A stretch of 17,367 nt of DNA from Sporomusaceae bacterium (GTDB lineage: Bacteria; Bacillota; Negativicutes; DSM-13327), in NCBI GenBank assembly GCA_027492445.1, contig JAPUES010000109.1, positions 1 through 17,367 on the forward strand, in the 5' to 3' direction. Positions 15,010-17,367 of the stretch are shown piece after piece. How positions within the stretch are numbered: position 1 is the first letter of the stretch; each line of letters starts with the position of its first letter. Position numbers and translations under genes: made by a program. The notes beneath the pieces were generated by a model, which saw nothing but the letters and a program-made list of their open reading frames with translations, was not told the DNA's origin and searched no databases.

Positions 15010-16119
15010 ATGCGCATTATAATGTCCGGCGGGGGAACAGGTGGACACATCTACCCCGCTATTACTATAATTAAGGCCATACAAAAACAGGTTCCGTCCT
15101 GTGAAGTACTATTTATTGGTACGGAGCAGGGACTAGAAGCAGATATTATTCCCAAAGAAGGTTTTGCTTTTAAAACCATCACGGTACGAGGCTTTGAACG
15201 TAAAATATCATTAGAAAATATAAAAACCATTGGTAAAACCATTGGGAGTTTATGGAAATCCAAATCCATTATCAAAGAATTTAAACCTGATATTGTAATT
15301 GGGACAGGCGGGTATGTTTGCGGTCCTGTTTTATTGGCTGCTAGCATGATGGGGATTCCAACCATGATTCAGGAACAAAATGTAATTCCTGGAATTACCA
15401 ATAAAATTTTAGCTCGATTTGTGGATAAAATAGCCGTTGGCTATGCAGAAGCAATAAAATATTTTCCGAATAAAGAGAAGGTATTTGTCAGTGGCAATCC
15501 CATACGCCCTGATGTATTAACTGCGACTCGGGAGGAGAGTATGATTGCTCTGGGCCTTGATCCTAAGAAACGCACGATTTTAATATCAGGTGGCAGTCGA
15601 GGAGCGCGCAGTATCAATCAAGCTATGCTACAGGTTCATCAAGAGTTTGCAGGCAGAAATGATATACAACTCTTGCATATTACTGGACAAAACGAGTATA
15701 ATGGCATAGTTGGAAATTTAAAGCAATGTTGTATAGATATAAATAAGGTTGGCAATATTATCATCACACCTTATTTGTATAATATGCCTCAGGCATTGGC
15801 TGTAGCTGATTTGGCAATCTTTAGGGCTGGTGCCGTTGGTTTAGCCGAACTCACAGCAAGGGGGATTCCGTCAATTTTGATTCCCTATCCTTATGCTGCT
15901 GAAAATCATCAGGAGTTTAATGCAAAAGCCATGGAGCAACAAGGGGCTGCGATTCTGATTCGTGATCAGGATTTAGATGGAGCTAAGCTGAGTCAGCGTA
16001 TTAATGAATTAATAAGTAATCCTCAAAAACTTGATGACATGGGCATGGCTAGTAAGAAAATAGGGTGTCCGAAAGCTGCTGAGAGTATTGGGGAAATGGC
16101 TCTTACAATGATAAGATAA
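15010..16119 (+). CDS. murG: Lipid II synthase MurG (UDP-GlcNAc transferase)
   Basis: A peripheral GT-B glycosyltransferase on the inner face of the membrane that adds GlcNAc to lipid I. Motifs: GGGTGGHIYPA (7-17), GTGGYVCGP (98-106), EQNVIPGITNK (122-132), SGGSRGARSIN (193-203), FRAGAVGLAELTARG (271-285) and PYPYAAENHQEFNA (292-305), which line the UDP-GlcNAc site. 369 residues fits. ATG 15010 has AAGGGGGAG (14994-15002) at 7 bases. RAGAVGLAE replaces the more usual RAGASTxAE; I recall such variants in Negativicutes. The gap to murC is 104 bases. Confidence 0.95.
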   Translation: MRIIMSGGGTGGHIYPAITIIKAIQKQVPSCEVLFIGTEQGLEADIIPKEGFAFKTITVRGFERKISLENIKTIGKTIGSLWKSKSIIKEFKPDIVIGTGGYVCGPVLLAASMMGIPTMIQEQNVIPGITNKILARFVDKIAVGYAEAIKYFPNKEKVFVSGNPIRPDVLTATREESMIALGLDPKKRTILISGGSRGARSINQAMLQVHQEFAGRNDIQLLHITGQNEYNGIVGNLKQCCIDINKVGNIIITPYLYNMPQALAVADLAIFRAGAVGLAELTARGIPSILIPYPYAAENHQEFNAKAMEQQGAAILIRDQDLDGAKLSQRINELISNPQKLDDMGMASKKIGCPKAAESIGEMALTMIR

Positions 16120-16223
16120 AAAGAAAATATATACTGTAACACCCTTATGAATCTAAGCATACTATAAAACACGCATTAGAGCAGAGAGGCAAAAGGGGTG
16201 GGCGAGAAGGGGGAGACAAATTT
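16120..16223 (+). other. murG-murC spacer with a purine-rich G-tract block
   Basis: A 104-base gap. The first half is AT-rich with isolated -10-like hexamers (TATACT 16130-16135, TATAAA 16163-16168) but no -35 at a proper distance. The second half is almost all purine with G-runs at 16188-16189, 16195-16198, 16200-16202 and 16209-16213. The last run forms the murC ribosome binding site. No terminator hairpin was seen. Confidence 0.6.
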
Positions 16224-17367
16224 TTGCTAAACAATATAAAAAACATTCACTTCGTCGGTATCGGCGGCGCTGGAATGAGTGCGATTGCTAAAGTTTTACT
16301 AGAGATGGGGTATAACATTTCAGGATCTGATATGACAAAAACGGAAACCACCAATAGGCTGGAAAATAGCGGAGCTAAGATCTTTGTGGGACACCATGGT
16401 GACAACATTATCGGTGCACAAGCAATTGTGGTTTCTACAGCGATTCCTCAGACCAATCCTGAAATAGCAATGGCGAAGGAAGAAAATATTCCTGTCTATC
16501 ATCGTGCAGATATGATTGCCCAATTAATGGAGCGTTATCAAGGGATTGCGATTGCTGGTGCTCATGGTAAGACGACTACGACGGCAATGGTTGCTGTCAT
16601 GCTAGAACATGCAGGTGTTGATCCTACCGTAATCATTGGCGGCGAAGTTGATTATTTACATGGCAGCGCAAAGCTTGGAACTAGTAAATATCTAGTAGCT
16701 GAGGCTGATGAAAGCGATGGCTCTTTTTTGAAATATTCACCTCAAATTGCGGTAGTCACGAACATTGAAAATGATCATATGGATTTTTATAAAACAATGG
16801 AAAATGTTTTACTTACTTTTAAGAAGTTTTTGCATAAATTACCGCGTGAAACAGGGTTAGGTATTTTATGTTTTGATAATGCTCATATCCGTGAATTAGT
16901 ATCTCAGTTAGATAGAACTTATATCTCATATGCACTTGACCATGATGCTGAATATATGGCTTCTAATATTCGAACACAAGGACCCATTACGACCTATGAT
17001 GTTTATCACGAGGGAAATTTATTAGGTACAATAAAATTAAATGTTCCAGGCAGACATAATGTAGCGAATTCTTTAGCTACTGTCATTGTTGGCTTGCAGG
17101 TTGGTCTTACCTTTGATCAAATAAGAGAAGGGCTAGCCCATTTTAATGGGGCGAAGCGTCGTTTTCAGACTAAGGCGCGGATGAATGGCGTTTGGATTAT
17201 TGATGATTATGCTCATCATCCTACAGAAATTTCAACGACCCTACTTGCGGCGCGGCAAACAGAGCCCAAACGGCTGATTTGCATATTCCAGCCCCATCGC
17301 TATTCCCGAACACAATTTTTACGTGAGGAATTTGGCCGTGCTTTTACGTCTTGTGATTTATTAATTC
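16224..17367 (+). CDS. murC: UDP-MurNAc-L-alanine ligase MurC, truncated by the window end
   Basis: The first Mur ligase, adding L-alanine to UDP-MurNAc. About 381 of an expected roughly 455 codons are present, open to the last base with no stop, so the 3' end lies outside. Motifs: FVGIGGAGMSA (10-20), GAHGKTTTT (112-120, ATP loop), EADESDGSFL, NIENDHMDFY, DDYAHHPTE and FQPHRYSRT, all intact. The start is a TTG at 16224 with AAGGGGGAG (16207-16215) at 8 bases. The resulting MLNNIKNIHFVGIGG matches normal family N-termini, and no in-frame ATG or GTG exists upstream in the gap. Placed right after murG, as in many Clostridia and Negativicutes. Confidence 0.95.
   Translation, partial: MLNNIKNIHFVGIGGAGMSAIAKVLLEMGYNISGSDMTKTETTNRLENSGAKIFVGHHGDNIIGAQAIVVSTAIPQTNPEIAMAKEENIPVYHRADMIAQLMERYQGIAIAGAHGKTTTTAMVAVMLEHAGVDPTVIIGGEVDYLHGSAKLGTSKYLVAEADESDGSFLKYSPQIAVVTNIENDHMDFYKTMENVLLTFKKFLHKLPRETGLGILCFDNAHIRELVSQLDRTYISYALDHDAEYMASNIRTQGPITTYDVYHEGNLLGTIKLNVPGRHNVANSLATVIVGLQVGLTFDQIREGLAHFNGAKRRFQTKARMNGVWIIDDYAHHPTEISTTLLAARQTEPKRLICIFQPHRYSRTQFLREEFGRAFTSCDLLI

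Noticed and set aside
1..17367. CRISPR arrays, insertion sequences, phage genes, tRNA or rRNA genes
   Set aside because: No regularly spaced repeats, transposase-like frames, attachment-site repeats or tRNA-like cloverleaf sequences were seen on either strand.

Overview
This window looks like a low-GC, endospore-forming, anaerobic Firmicute. The best guess is a member of the Negativicutes (Sporomusaceae, Pelosinus-like). That lineage is an inference from gene order, strong matches to Bacillus-type SpoVD and SpoVE proteins, and a meso-diaminopimelate-type MurE signature; no database search was possible. Most of the window is the front part of a division and cell wall (dcw) cluster, preceded by short redox, iron and deacetylase units.

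Layout. (1) Positions 4-706: a CoA-binding Rossmann protein and an atypical WCGYC thioredoxin in one short operon, closed by a clear intrinsic terminator (718-756). (2) 822-3007: ferrous iron uptake genes feoB then feoA, with feoB of a divergent subtype. A perfect palindromic hairpin (3001-3035) ends feoA and the convergent gene on the other strand. (3) 3038-3262, minus strand: a small DUF1858 redox-disulfide protein with a very good sigma-A-type promoter (3308-3336). (4) 3477-4304: a membrane-anchored or secreted NodB-type polysaccharide deacetylase with its own strong terminator (4331-4371). (5) 4432-17367: the dcw cluster in the order mraZ, rsmH, ftsL, PASTA-containing PBP (ftsI/spoVD), murE, murF, mraY, murD, ftsW/spoVE, murG, murC. 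murC runs off the right edge of the window.

How it works together. MurC, MurD, MurE and MurF build the UDP-MurNAc-pentapeptide. MraY and MurG make lipid I and lipid II. The FtsW/SpoVE glycosyltransferase and the FtsI/SpoVD transpeptidase polymerise and crosslink lipid II at the septum, with FtsL as scaffold. MraZ is the cluster regulator, and three 10-bp-spaced copies of its expected binding motif lie just upstream of its start.

Most of the window is well-conserved housekeeping DNA, and I do not see a clearly undescribed system. The items most worth a second look are the MraZ operator and overlapping mini-ORFs, the divergent FeoB gate motifs, the CGYC thioredoxin with its CoA-binding neighbour, an FNR/CRP-like palindrome before the deacetylase gene, and the G-rich leader of murC. 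No mobile elements, CRISPR arrays, tRNAs or rRNAs were seen, and no gap between genes exceeds about 230 bases.
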